Positions 1 through 5,353 of a stretch of 6,711 nt of DNA are shown piece by piece. Below the pieces are notes generated by a model. That model saw only the letters and a program-made list of their open reading frames with translations. It was not told the origin of the DNA and searched no databases. Each line of letters begins with the position of its first letter. Position 1 is the stretch's first letter. The DNA comes from Clostridiales bacterium (GTDB lineage: Bacteria > Bacillota > Clostridia > Lutisporales > Lutisporaceae): assembly GCA_012522255.1 (NCBI GenBank), contig JAAYKT010000317.1, positions 1 to 6,711 of the forward strand. Direction: 5' to 3'. The position numbers were made by a program, and so were the translations under genes.

Positions 1-867
1 GAACCGGAAAAGACTGCGGGTCGAGGACTTGCAAAGGGTAATCCGCCTCTTGAATTCCAGACAGCACTTCCTATGGAAGGTAAAAACGAAAGTGAGCGTG
101 TAAGCAAAATAAAAGAAACAGCAATCCTAATGGATAAAAAATGGGGAGGGAAAAAAGCCAAGCCCATACCTATTATGCCTGCAATTATTAACTTTGGTAC
201 AGTTGAAACAGATGATATTGCTGTCGGGCTTACATCCAAGGACGTGGAACCGATTGGAATCAGTTTTACCGGGCAGCACCATATTATTATATCCGGAAAA
301 CCTATGAGCGGAAAATCCAATCTGCTGAAGGTCATCACCAAACAGATGAAGGCTAATACGATAGTATTTGATACGGGAACCGCATTAAAAAGCATAGAAG
401 GAATATGTGATCAATACATAACCGATGTGGCAGAGTTTGATCAATTTATATCAGATATGGTTCCGATACTGCAGCAGCGAAAAGATGAATATTACAAAGA
501 TAACAGTATTCAGTTTACTCCCTTCTTAATTTTGATAGATGACCTTAAACAATGCTTTGCACTAATTAAGGATGAAACTGCCAAGAGAATGGAAGCAATC
601 ATAAGATTAGGAAAAGGCCTCAATGTTAATTTGCTTGTCGCAGGCAATAGTGACGATGTGGCAAAACTGTATAATCAGGGGGAACCATTTACAATGGGGC
701 TTGTAAATAGTCAAACAAATATTCTATTGGGTGGGAGCTTTAGGGATCATAACGTGTTCAAAGCAAATATTCCATACAGTGAGCAGGAAGTTTTGCTTGA
801 TGAATATGAAGGATATGTAATTCATAGGGAAAAAGCATTGAGATTTAAAGCAATGTATGAATTATAA
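1..867 (+). CDS. essC: EssC/YukBA-type T7SS ATPase, C-terminal part (5' end outside window)
   Basis: C-terminal 288 residues of the membrane-bound FtsK/SpoIIIE-family motor that energises type VII secretion. The frame is open from base 1, and the first codons read GRGL...PLEFQTALP, a stretch typical of the join between the second and third ATPase domains of EssC. The ATG at 73 is therefore internal, not a start. The last ATPase domain shows a Walker A loop, GKPMSGKS (residues 99-106 from the window edge), and a Walker B strand, FLILIDDL (175-182). Both key positions (the Lys of GKS and the Asp pair) are present, although the third domain is often degenerate in this family. No membrane segment or FHA domain is visible; in EssC these lie N-terminal and would be outside the window. 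In Staphylococcus the EssC tail varies between strains and matches the effector set encoded downstream, which fits the effector module that follows here. The next gene starts 18 bases after the stop, so they are probably co-transcribed. Confidence 0.93.
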   Translation, partial: EPEKTAGRGLAKGNPPLEFQTALPMEGKNESERVSKIKETAILMDKKWGGKKAKPIPIMPAIINFGTVETDDIAVGLTSKDVEPIGISFTGQHHIIISGKPMSGKSNLLKVITKQMKANTIVFDTGTALKSIEGICDQYITDVAEFDQFISDMVPILQQRKDEYYKDNSIQFTPFLILIDDLKQCFALIKDETAKRMEAIIRLGKGLNVNLLVAGNSDDVAKLYNQGEPFTMGLVNSQTNILLGGSFRDHNVFKANIPYSEQEVLLDEYEGYVIHREKALRFKAMYEL

Positions 868-873
868 ATCAAA

Positions 874-879
874 GGGGAG
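874..879 (+). promoter_or_regulatory. Ribosome binding site supporting a TTG start
   Basis: GGGGAG lies 6 bases before the TTG at 886. It justifies the non-ATG start: the next in-frame ATG is 12 codons further in, would remove the conserved-looking N-terminal segment, and has no comparable site. Confidence 0.7.
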
Positions 880-885
880 ATCATT

Positions 886-1695
886 TTGAGCAAAGTTGAA
901 TTGAACGCCCGTGAAATAATGTATCTGTCTGCACTTGCAGGAGCGACAGAATTAATAGGGATTCCGGATGGTTTCTATGGCATGGATGAATTGGAAATTA
1001 AGCAGGAGATTTTAAAAATTCAATCACAACTTGAAAGTAAAGATTATGCGCGGGCTGATTTCGATGGCAACTTTTTTCCTAATGCTGAGGTGATGCAAGT
1101 GATTCAAGTATGCGCCTTATGTGAAAAATATTTATCTGTTGACAAGATTAGTGCAACAAGCACAAACAAGCTTTTATTTTACTTATACGATAACAGGGTA
1201 ATAGAAGTTAAAGCCATATCCGACAAATTTGAATTGACCACCCTTAACCCTGCGGATATCAATCCATACATTTTAAAATATATTAATTGGATCACTCAGG
1301 AGGAGAAAGATGTAGGGAACAAGGTTGTAATACCGCCAAGCCTTTTGAAACAGGTAAAGGGGTCAACAGAAGATGAATTTGCTACAAAAACAGCCATGGA
1401 AGAGTTGTATAAGACAGGTTGTAACAACATTCAAGCACAGATTATCTACAGCGGATTAAGCGGAACATCAAATTATTGCTCTGTCATTATGGTTGACTTT
1501 AACAGTGAAGAAAATGATGTGATGAGTATTATGGTAATTAATTCAAAAAGCGGTTCATTGGAAGTCATACCTGTTGACACCGGAGGCAAAGAGGCGGTTG
1601 CATTTCACACAATAGATTATGACACATTTAAAAACAAATTAATTCATGCATTGACTTTGATGGGAATAACAGATGACGGCGGTGATTTCAAATGA
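886..1695 (+). CDS. T7SS-associated protein, DUF5081-like, possibly EspG-like chaperone
   Basis: 269 residues, soluble, with no signal peptide or membrane segment. It opens with LNAREIMYLSALAGA then ELIGIPD, a helix-turn pattern I associate with DUF5081 proteins encoded just after essC in Listeria-type T7SS loci. The same opening pattern resembles mycobacterial EspG, the cytosolic chaperone of PE-PPE substrates. The length (about 250-280) fits both families. The C-terminal half alternates beta-like strands (QAQIIYSGL, SVIMVDFN, VMSIMVINSK) with a final helix, compatible with an alpha/beta EspG-type fold. The start is TTG at 886. The stop overlaps the next gene's ATG by 4 bases (ATGA), implying translational coupling to the EsaB-like gene. 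Role inferred: cytosolic adaptor or chaperone for a T7SS substrate. The family name comes from memory of pattern and context; the EspG relation is a hypothesis. Confidence 0.6.
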   Translation: MSKVELNAREIMYLSALAGATELIGIPDGFYGMDELEIKQEILKIQSQLESKDYARADFDGNFFPNAEVMQVIQVCALCEKYLSVDKISATSTNKLLFYLYDNRVIEVKAISDKFELTTLNPADINPYILKYINWITQEEKDVGNKVVIPPSLLKQVKGSTEDEFATKTAMEELYKTGCNNIQAQIIYSGLSGTSNYCSVIMVDFNSEENDVMSIMVINSKSGSLEVIPVDTGGKEAVAFHTIDYDTFKNKLIHALTLMGITDDGGDFK

Positions 1696-1940
1696 TAGAT
1701 AATGTTATTGTAACTGTTAATGCAGAAAATCAAGCTTTTGTCGTTGATATGGAGTTGCCTGCCAATATTCCTGTGAAGGAACTTGCTCCAAAATTGCTTG
1801 AAACACTGAAAGAAATAGAACCAGGCAAATTCAGGCGTTTAGAAAAACTATCATTGATCTGTGACGGTGTAATACTTCCGGATAGCTCAACACTAGAGTC
1901 TGAAGCTGTTTGGGATGGAAAAATATTAATTGTGAGGTGA
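1692..1940 (+). CDS. esaB: EsaB/YukD-like ubiquitin-fold T7SS protein
   Basis: 82 residues, the usual size for the EsaB/YukD family of small cytosolic beta-grasp proteins found in nearly all T7SSb loci. Visible pattern: N-terminal strand VIVTVNA, second strand FVVDMELPANIPV, a helix around ELAPKLLETLKEI, then LSLICDGVILPDSSTL and a final strand KILIVR. This is the ubiquitin-like order of strands and helix with the typical 'L...G..L.....L' ending. No C-terminal Gly-Gly is present, so conjugation is not expected, as in YukD. EsaB is known to be needed for, or to regulate, T7SS activity in Staphylococcus and Bacillus; its mechanism is unsettled. The start overlaps the preceding stop (ATGA), with GGTGA 6 bases upstream. 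The stop is 4 bases before the next gene, whose ribosome binding site lies inside this gene's last codons. In several Firmicutes this gene precedes essC; here it follows it. Confidence 0.85.
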   Translation: MIDNVIVTVNAENQAFVVDMELPANIPVKELAPKLLETLKEIEPGKFRRLEKLSLICDGVILPDSSTLESEAVWDGKILIVR

Positions 1941-1944
1941 AAAA

Positions 1945-2238
1945 ATGTCGTCCATAAGTATTGACTATAATAAGGCCTGTGCCGAAGCAAACAGATTAAA
2001 GACTGCTGCAAATGAATGTGATTATATAATCAGTCAAACTCAGCGTGCAATTGCTGATATACATACATATTGGGAAGGGGCGGCAGCAAATGAGTTTTTG
2101 GCAGCTAATGAAAAATGGTGCAAAGAGATGCAGTCAATTAAGATGGAATTAACGGAAATAAGTAATTCGATTATAAAAGTGGCGAAGGAAATTCGAGAAG
2201 CTGATTTACGGGCTGCGAAAGCTGCGAAAAACCCATAA
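1945..2238 (+). CDS. WXG100-family protein, effector-associated
   Basis: 97 residues, all-helical, with the helix-turn-helix motif W43-E44-G45 in the middle (YWEGAAANEF), the WXG100 signature. The first helix starts at SIDYNKACAEANRL and the second spans roughly residues 47-90, ending in an Ala/Lys-rich tail (LRAAKAAKNP). It is clearly diverged from the two EsxA-like proteins further downstream: it lacks the MAIIQVTPE start and the GEAQ.AFVAKF block. It is encoded immediately before the candidate effector (15-base gap), so a role as the effector's dimerisation and targeting partner is likely, comparable to the small helical Lap partners of streptococcal LXG toxins. That role is inferred from position and size only. 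The ribosome binding site GAGGTG overlaps the esaB-like stop codon, 5 bases before the ATG, so expression is probably coupled. Confidence 0.85.
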   Translation: MSSISIDYNKACAEANRLKTAANECDYIISQTQRAIADIHTYWEGAAANEFLAANEKWCKEMQSIKMELTEISNSIIKVAKEIREADLRAAKAAKNP

Positions 2239-2253
2239 GAAGGGGGGAATAGT

Positions 2254-3468
2254 ATGCTCAGAATAAAAATTGACCCTAATAGGCTCAATGATCTTTCAGC
2301 CAAAACACGTAACATAGAAAACAAGACAAATGAATGTAAGGAATCTGTGGGCACTGTAATAAACAGACTTGACTGGGAAGTGTCATCAAAAGCAAGTATA
2401 AATACGAGGCTGAATAAAGTTCAAAAAAGACTGCAAAGGCAGTCAGAACTAATGGATGCCTATGAAAAAGTATTAGGAACAACCAACGACAACTTTCGCA
2501 ACAAAGATACAAAACTCATGCAAGATGCAAAAAGCATTATTTATAAAATGAATAGTATTTCAGCTGTTTTATCTTCTATAAAAACACCTATATCAAAAAT
2601 CAGTTACAGTACGGATGAAAAATTGCGAAAGCTCTCAATTATTGAAACCCTATTCGGAAAGGAAACTATTGAATCTACCGGAAAATGGGTGTGGGAGACA
2701 TTAAAAAAGGCAGGGTATGCAGGGGCTTTGATTGCTTTGGGTGATGGAATTATAGGTGGTGTAATAAAAGGAGATAAAGTAAAGCTTGCAAAAACAGCGT
2801 ATGCAGGGTGGAAATCTATTAGAAATCTTAGTAAAGATATAAAGAATATGGGTATGGTAAAAAGAATATTACACCCGGATACTATAAAAACAAGCTGGAA
2901 AAATAGAATCTTTGGACTTACAGATTACTTTACAAAAGTTACAGGAAAGGCAAGTCACGCTAAGAGTTTTAAAACAAGATTTTATAACAATTTTCAAAAA
3001 GCAGGTAGAAAAGAAATATCAAAAGTTGCTTGGTCAAGTTTCGCTATTTCTGGAATATTTAATAGTATTAGTAACAAGCAAGAATATGACAGCGGAAAAA
3101 TAACAGCAGAAAGAGCTGTTGCAGAAACAATAGTAGAAACTGGTGTAGACACGGCTGTAGATATTGTTGTTACTTCAGCCATAGCTGCAGCAGTAGGTGC
3201 TGCTGCAGTCGGGTTAGGATGCACTGTGGCAGCTCCCGGAGTAGTTGTTGCAGCAGGTGTGATCGGAGTAAAAATGGGGTTAGATGCAGTTACGACATGG
3301 GCTACGGGTAGTGATTCAGGATTTACTGAAGTTGTTTCAGATGGCATTATAGATGGTGCAACGGCCATCGGGAAAGGAGTTGCCAAAGCTGCAGGAACAG
3401 TAGGTGACTGCATTTCTTCATTTGGCAAGTCCATAACGCCAAAATGGAAATTCAGTTTTGGATTTTAA
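2254..3468 (+). CDS. Candidate T7SS effector with helical WXG/LXG-like N-terminus and Gly/Ala-rich membrane-active C-terminus
   Basis: 404 residues. Residues 1-90 are strongly helical and contain an LDWEV segment (W41) followed by an amphipathic coiled-coil-like stretch (NTRLNKVQKRLQRQSELMDAYEKVL), resembling N-terminal targeting domains of T7SSb substrates. The middle (about 120-280) is basic and helical, with a short Gly-rich hydrophobic patch at 154-171 (GYAGALIALGDGIIGG). Residues 299-342 form a long Ala/Gly/Val hydrophobic region with glycines at 315, 320, 322, 329, 335, 338 and 342, including a GxxxG (338-342). The tail (345-404) is of a kind seen at the ends of T7SS polymorphic toxins. 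No enzymatic toxin motif or N-terminal Sec signal is visible. Membrane-depolarising T7SS toxins such as TspA and TelE carry similar glycine-zipper regions, so a pore-forming or membrane-inserting activity is plausible but inferred. It sits between a WXG100 gene and a DUF4176 gene, the usual company of such effectors. A strong ribosome binding site (AAGGGGGG) precedes the ATG. Confidence 0.75.
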   Translation: MLRIKIDPNRLNDLSAKTRNIENKTNECKESVGTVINRLDWEVSSKASINTRLNKVQKRLQRQSELMDAYEKVLGTTNDNFRNKDTKLMQDAKSIIYKMNSISAVLSSIKTPISKISYSTDEKLRKLSIIETLFGKETIESTGKWVWETLKKAGYAGALIALGDGIIGGVIKGDKVKLAKTAYAGWKSIRNLSKDIKNMGMVKRILHPDTIKTSWKNRIFGLTDYFTKVTGKASHAKSFKTRFYNNFQKAGRKEISKVAWSSFAISGIFNSISNKQEYDSGKITAERAVAETIVETGVDTAVDIVVTSAIAAAVGAAAVGLGCTVAAPGVVVAAGVIGVKMGLDAVTTWATGSDSGFTEVVSDGIIDGATAIGKGVAKAAGTVGDCISSFGKSITPKWKFSFGF

Positions 3469-3495
3469 ATAATAATTATAGAAAGGGTGAGATGA

Positions 3496-3771
3496 ATGGA
3501 AATTCAAGAATTATTGCCAATTGGGACGGTTGTATTGTTAAAGAATGCAGAAAAGCGACTTATGATTTTTGGAGTTAAGCAAACAAGTTTGGACGGAAAA
3601 GAAGAAGAATATGACTACATAGGAGTAATGTACCCGGAAGGATATATGGGCGGGGAATATCAATTTCTTTTCAACCATAGTGATATAAGTACAGTTTTTT
3701 ATACTGGATATGAGGATGATGAGAGAAAAGACTTTATTGACAGGTTGTCACAACATTATAAGGAAATATAA
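3496..3771 (+). CDS. DUF4176 family protein, likely effector targeting/accessory factor
   Basis: 91 residues matching the DUF4176 pattern: LLPIGTVVLLKNAEKRLMIFG near the N-terminus, then YDYIGVMYPEGYMGGEYQFLFNH and a late FYTGYEDDERKDFI. These are small soluble proteins that recur beside LXG and related T7SSb effectors and are thought to help load or target them to the secretion system. The exact role of this copy is unproven. The beta-strand-rich first half and acidic helix at the end suggest a compact alpha/beta fold; no membrane segment or secretion motif is seen. The ribosome binding site AGGGTGA precedes the ATG, 27 bases after the candidate effector's stop, consistent with one transcript. 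It occupies the position where an immunity gene often follows an effector, but its family argues against immunity. The end of the gene contains a possible promoter for the downstream WXG100 pair. Confidence 0.85.
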   Translation: MEIQELLPIGTVVLLKNAEKRLMIFGVKQTSLDGKEEEYDYIGVMYPEGYMGGEYQFLFNHSDISTVFYTGYEDDERKDFIDRLSQHYKEI

Positions 3772-3772
3772 T
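3745..3772 (+). promoter_or_regulatory. Possible sigma-A-type promoter inside the 3' end of the DUF4176 gene
   Basis: TTGTCA (3745-3750) and TATAAT (3767-3772) are separated by 16 bases, giving 5/6 and 6/6 matches to the vegetative consensus. It could give the two EsxA-like genes their own transcription. Against it, a start about 7 bases beyond the -10 box would fall within the GGAGG of the next gene, leaving a very short leader. AT-rich coding DNA also produces such matches by chance. Confidence 0.3.
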
Positions 3773-3777
3773 AACCC

Positions 3778-3782
3778 GGAGG
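3778..3782 (+). promoter_or_regulatory. Ribosome binding site that fixes the first EsxA-like start
   Basis: GGAGG, 8 bases before the ATG at 3791. The frame is open further upstream to an ATG at 3710, but that would add 27 residues overlapping the DUF4176 gene and unlike any WXG100 protein. The 3791 start gives the same length and the same MAIIQVTPE opening as the next paralogue. Confidence 0.8.
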
Positions 3783-3790
3783 TGCTGTTT

Positions 3791-4087
3791 ATGGCTATTA
3801 TTCAAGTTACTCCAGAAGCCTTGAAATCACAAGCAAGCACAGTACGTAAATATAAAACGGATCAGGAACAGACTATGAAAAGAATTAGAGATTTAGTGTT
3901 ATCTCTCAGTGATTCATGGAAAGGTGAAGCCCAGGATGCCTTTGTGGCAAAATTTCAGTCAATGGGTCTTGCTTACCGTCAATTATCCCAGGTTTTGGAA
4001 TCATATGCAAAATTAATGGACAAAGCGGCAAACGAATTGCAGGCCACAGATCAAAATCTAAAAAGCATCATCCAAAACATAGGTTAG
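3791..4087 (+). CDS. WXG100 protein, EsxA-like (first of tandem pair)
   Basis: 98 residues, two helices joined by the W43-K44-G45 turn (SWKGEAQDAFVAKF), the canonical WXG100 layout and length. No signal peptide. Proteins of this class are small helical-hairpin dimers exported by EssC-type motors and required for secretion of other substrates. The opening MAIIQVTPE and the C-terminal YAKLMD..A.E.Q.TDQ.LK are shared with the next gene; by hand count about 53 of 98 positions are identical, so the two arose by duplication. The start at 3791 is chosen from the GGAGG site and from agreement with the paralogue. It lies 19 bases after the DUF4176 stop. The shared GEAQ.AFVAKF block marks this pair as the likely core EsxA-type substrates, unlike the diverged WXG100 protein before the effector. 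Confidence 0.92.
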   Translation: MAIIQVTPEALKSQASTVRKYKTDQEQTMKRIRDLVLSLSDSWKGEAQDAFVAKFQSMGLAYRQLSQVLESYAKLMDKAANELQATDQNLKSIIQNIG

Positions 4088-4133
4088 TATCAGGTTTTAT
4101 ACGGCTAGACCGTAAAAATAAATAAAAATACAT

Positions 4134-4140
4134 AAGGGGG
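4134..4140 (+). promoter_or_regulatory. Strong ribosome binding site of the second EsxA-like gene
   Basis: AAGGGGG, 9 bases before the ATG at 4150, in an A-rich leader. Consistent with high translation of a secreted structural substrate. Confidence 0.75.
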
Positions 4141-4149
4141 AAATAAAAA

Positions 4150-4446
4150 ATGGCAATTATTCAAGTAACACCGGAATTGCTGCAGAGCAAAGCAACCGAG
4201 GTAAGAAGCTTAAAATCAAATCATGATGAAACCATGCAGAAGCTCAATAATCTGGTTCATGCCCTGAATGAACAATGGAAGGGTGAAGCTCAAAATGCTT
4301 TTGTTGCCAAGTTTGACAGTATGCAGTCCCAGTTTAAGAATTTTTCGGAGATGCTGGAAGGCTATGCAAAACTCATGGATACTGCTGCAAGAGAGATTCA
4401 AAATACTGACCAAACTCTCAAAGGAACAATGCAGAGTTTTAGTTAA
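4150..4446 (+). CDS. esxA: WXG100 protein, EsxA-like (second of tandem pair)
   Basis: 98 residues with W43-K44-G45 (QWKGEAQNAFVAKF) between two helices, same length and same N- and C-terminal blocks as the preceding gene (about 53 identical positions by hand count). Differences cluster on the first helix (residues 12-42) and early second helix (56-67), which could alter partner choice. Whether the two form homodimers or a heterodimer with each other cannot be told from sequence. The preceding 62-base gap is longer than elsewhere in the operon and holds a small 5-bp hairpin but no convincing promoter. The gene is followed by an intrinsic terminator, making it the last gene of the EssC-to-Esx transcript. 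The symbol is given in the family sense; which copy deserves it is uncertain. Confidence 0.92.
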   Translation: MAIIQVTPELLQSKATEVRSLKSNHDETMQKLNNLVHALNEQWKGEAQNAFVAKFDSMQSQFKNFSEMLEGYAKLMDTAAREIQNTDQTLKGTMQSFS

Positions 4447-4452
4447 TTTTAA

Positions 4453-4492
4453 AAAATGCTGTCTGTAGCAGATTTTCTACAGGCAGCGTTTT
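4453..4492 (+). terminator. Intrinsic (Rho-independent) terminator after the WXG100 pair
   Basis: GCTGTCTGTAG (4458-4468) pairs with CTACAGGCAGC (4477-4487) across an 8-base loop, with one G-T pair. The A-run at 4453-4456 and T-run at 4489-4492 extend the stem to about 16 pairs. The T-tract is short (TTTT then ATGTT), so termination may be partial. It separates the secretion genes from the phosphatase/kinase pair. Confidence 0.75.
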
Positions 4493-4510
4493 ATGTTAAG
4501 TGGTGATTAT

Positions 4511-5332
4511 ATGATCAAAATTAACTGTGTGGCGGTAACAAGTGTAGGTAAGGTTAGGGATAACAACGAAGATAATTTTTACATAAATGAATATTTCAAA
4601 AAAAGCACATCCACTCTGTCTGAGCACTATGAAGATAACAACAGAAGAAAACAATACTTATACGCAGTGTGCGATGGAATGGGCGGAGAAGAATTAGGCG
4701 AAGTGGCATCAATGATTGCTGCAAAAACACTCGCACATTATCAGGAAACAGACATCAAATTCACAATAATGGATTATATACAAGAAGCAAATAAACTTAT
4801 ATGTAATGAGATTATAAATAATGACGGTGTAAGAATTGGCACCACACTTGCGCTGCTGTTTATAACCGCAGGAAAAGCAATTGCCTATAACATTGGTGAC
4901 AGCAGAGTGTATTTGTTTAGAAATAATGAATTGATGCAACTATCAGAAGATCATACTCAGGTACAGAGACTTGTTAACATGGGATTGATAAAAAAGGACG
5001 CTGCAGCAAATCACAAAGACAGGCATAAGCTTACACAGCATTTAGGGATATTTCCAGATGAGTTGATTCTCGAACCCCATGTGTCGCAAGAAATAGACCT
5101 GGAACAAGATGATGTATTTTTGCTTTGCAGCGACGGTCTGACGGATATGGTGAGTGATGATGACATTGCTGATATTTTATCCGACAAAAAGGAAGGGTCA
5201 GAATCCCTGACAGAAATGCTTATATCAAAAGCCCTGGAAAACGGAGGAAAAGACAATGTAACAGTTGTCGTGCTTAAAGTGGACATGCAGCAAGGATTGG
5301 GAAAATTTATTAAATTGATAACCAGGCATTAA
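4511..5332 (+). CDS. PP2C-family Ser/Thr protein phosphatase
   Basis: 273 residues, cytosolic, metal-dependent (PPM/PP2C) phosphatase that removes phosphate from Ser/Thr, presumably opposing the kinase encoded next. All diagnostic motifs are present in order: VGKVRDNNED (12-21), CDGMGG with D55 (54-59), GTTLALL (110-116), NIGDSRVYLF (127-136), SEDHT (145-149), CSDGLTDMV with D208 (206-214), and GGKDNVTVVV with D248 and N249 (245-254). The aspartates are the expected Mn/Mg ligands, so it should be active. Length is normal for the bacterial single-domain (PrpC/Stp type) form, plus a short basic tail. The start is set at 4511 (GGTGAT just upstream). An in-frame ATG at 4493 abuts the terminator stem and has no ribosome binding site. 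No clear promoter lies in the gap, so expression may depend on terminator read-through or a promoter inside the preceding gene. It is 21 bases from the kinase, clearly an operon pair. Confidence 0.95.
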   Translation: MIKINCVAVTSVGKVRDNNEDNFYINEYFKKSTSTLSEHYEDNNRRKQYLYAVCDGMGGEELGEVASMIAAKTLAHYQETDIKFTIMDYIQEANKLICNEIINNDGVRIGTTLALLFITAGKAIAYNIGDSRVYLFRNNELMQLSEDHTQVQRLVNMGLIKKDAAANHKDRHKLTQHLGIFPDELILEPHVSQEIDLEQDDVFLLCSDGLTDMVSDDDIADILSDKKEGSESLTEMLISKALENGGKDNVTVVVLKVDMQQGLGKFIKLITRH

Positions 5333-5353
5333 ATATACTGCCAGAAGGTGTTT

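Noticed and set aside
73..75. ATG as the start of a 264-residue gene
   Set aside because: The frame is open to base 1, and the upstream codons encode GRGL...PLEFQTALP, part of EssC, so this is an internal Met.
2994..3434. 146-codon open frame on the - strand
   Set aside because: Shadow of the effector's Ala/Gly/Val-rich region: low complexity (Ala/Thr/Pro), antisense to a well-supported gene.
3710..3790. Longer N-terminus for the first EsxA-like protein
   Set aside because: It overlaps the DUF4176 gene, lacks a good ribosome binding site and is absent in the paralogue; GGAGG points to 3791.
4100..4114. Small hairpin TACGG-CTAGA-CCGTA between the two EsxA-like genes
   Set aside because: Only 5 pairs and followed by an A-run, not a T-run, on the + strand, so not a terminator; it could be an mRNA processing element but nothing supports that.
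4106..4134. Possible promoter TAGACC-17-TACATA before the second EsxA-like gene
   Set aside because: Only 4/6 and 3/6 matches in AT-rich sequence; chance level.
4493..4510. ATG at 4493 as the phosphatase start
   Set aside because: It directly follows the terminator stem and T-run with no ribosome binding site; 4511 has GGTGAT upstream and gives the usual PP2C N-terminus.
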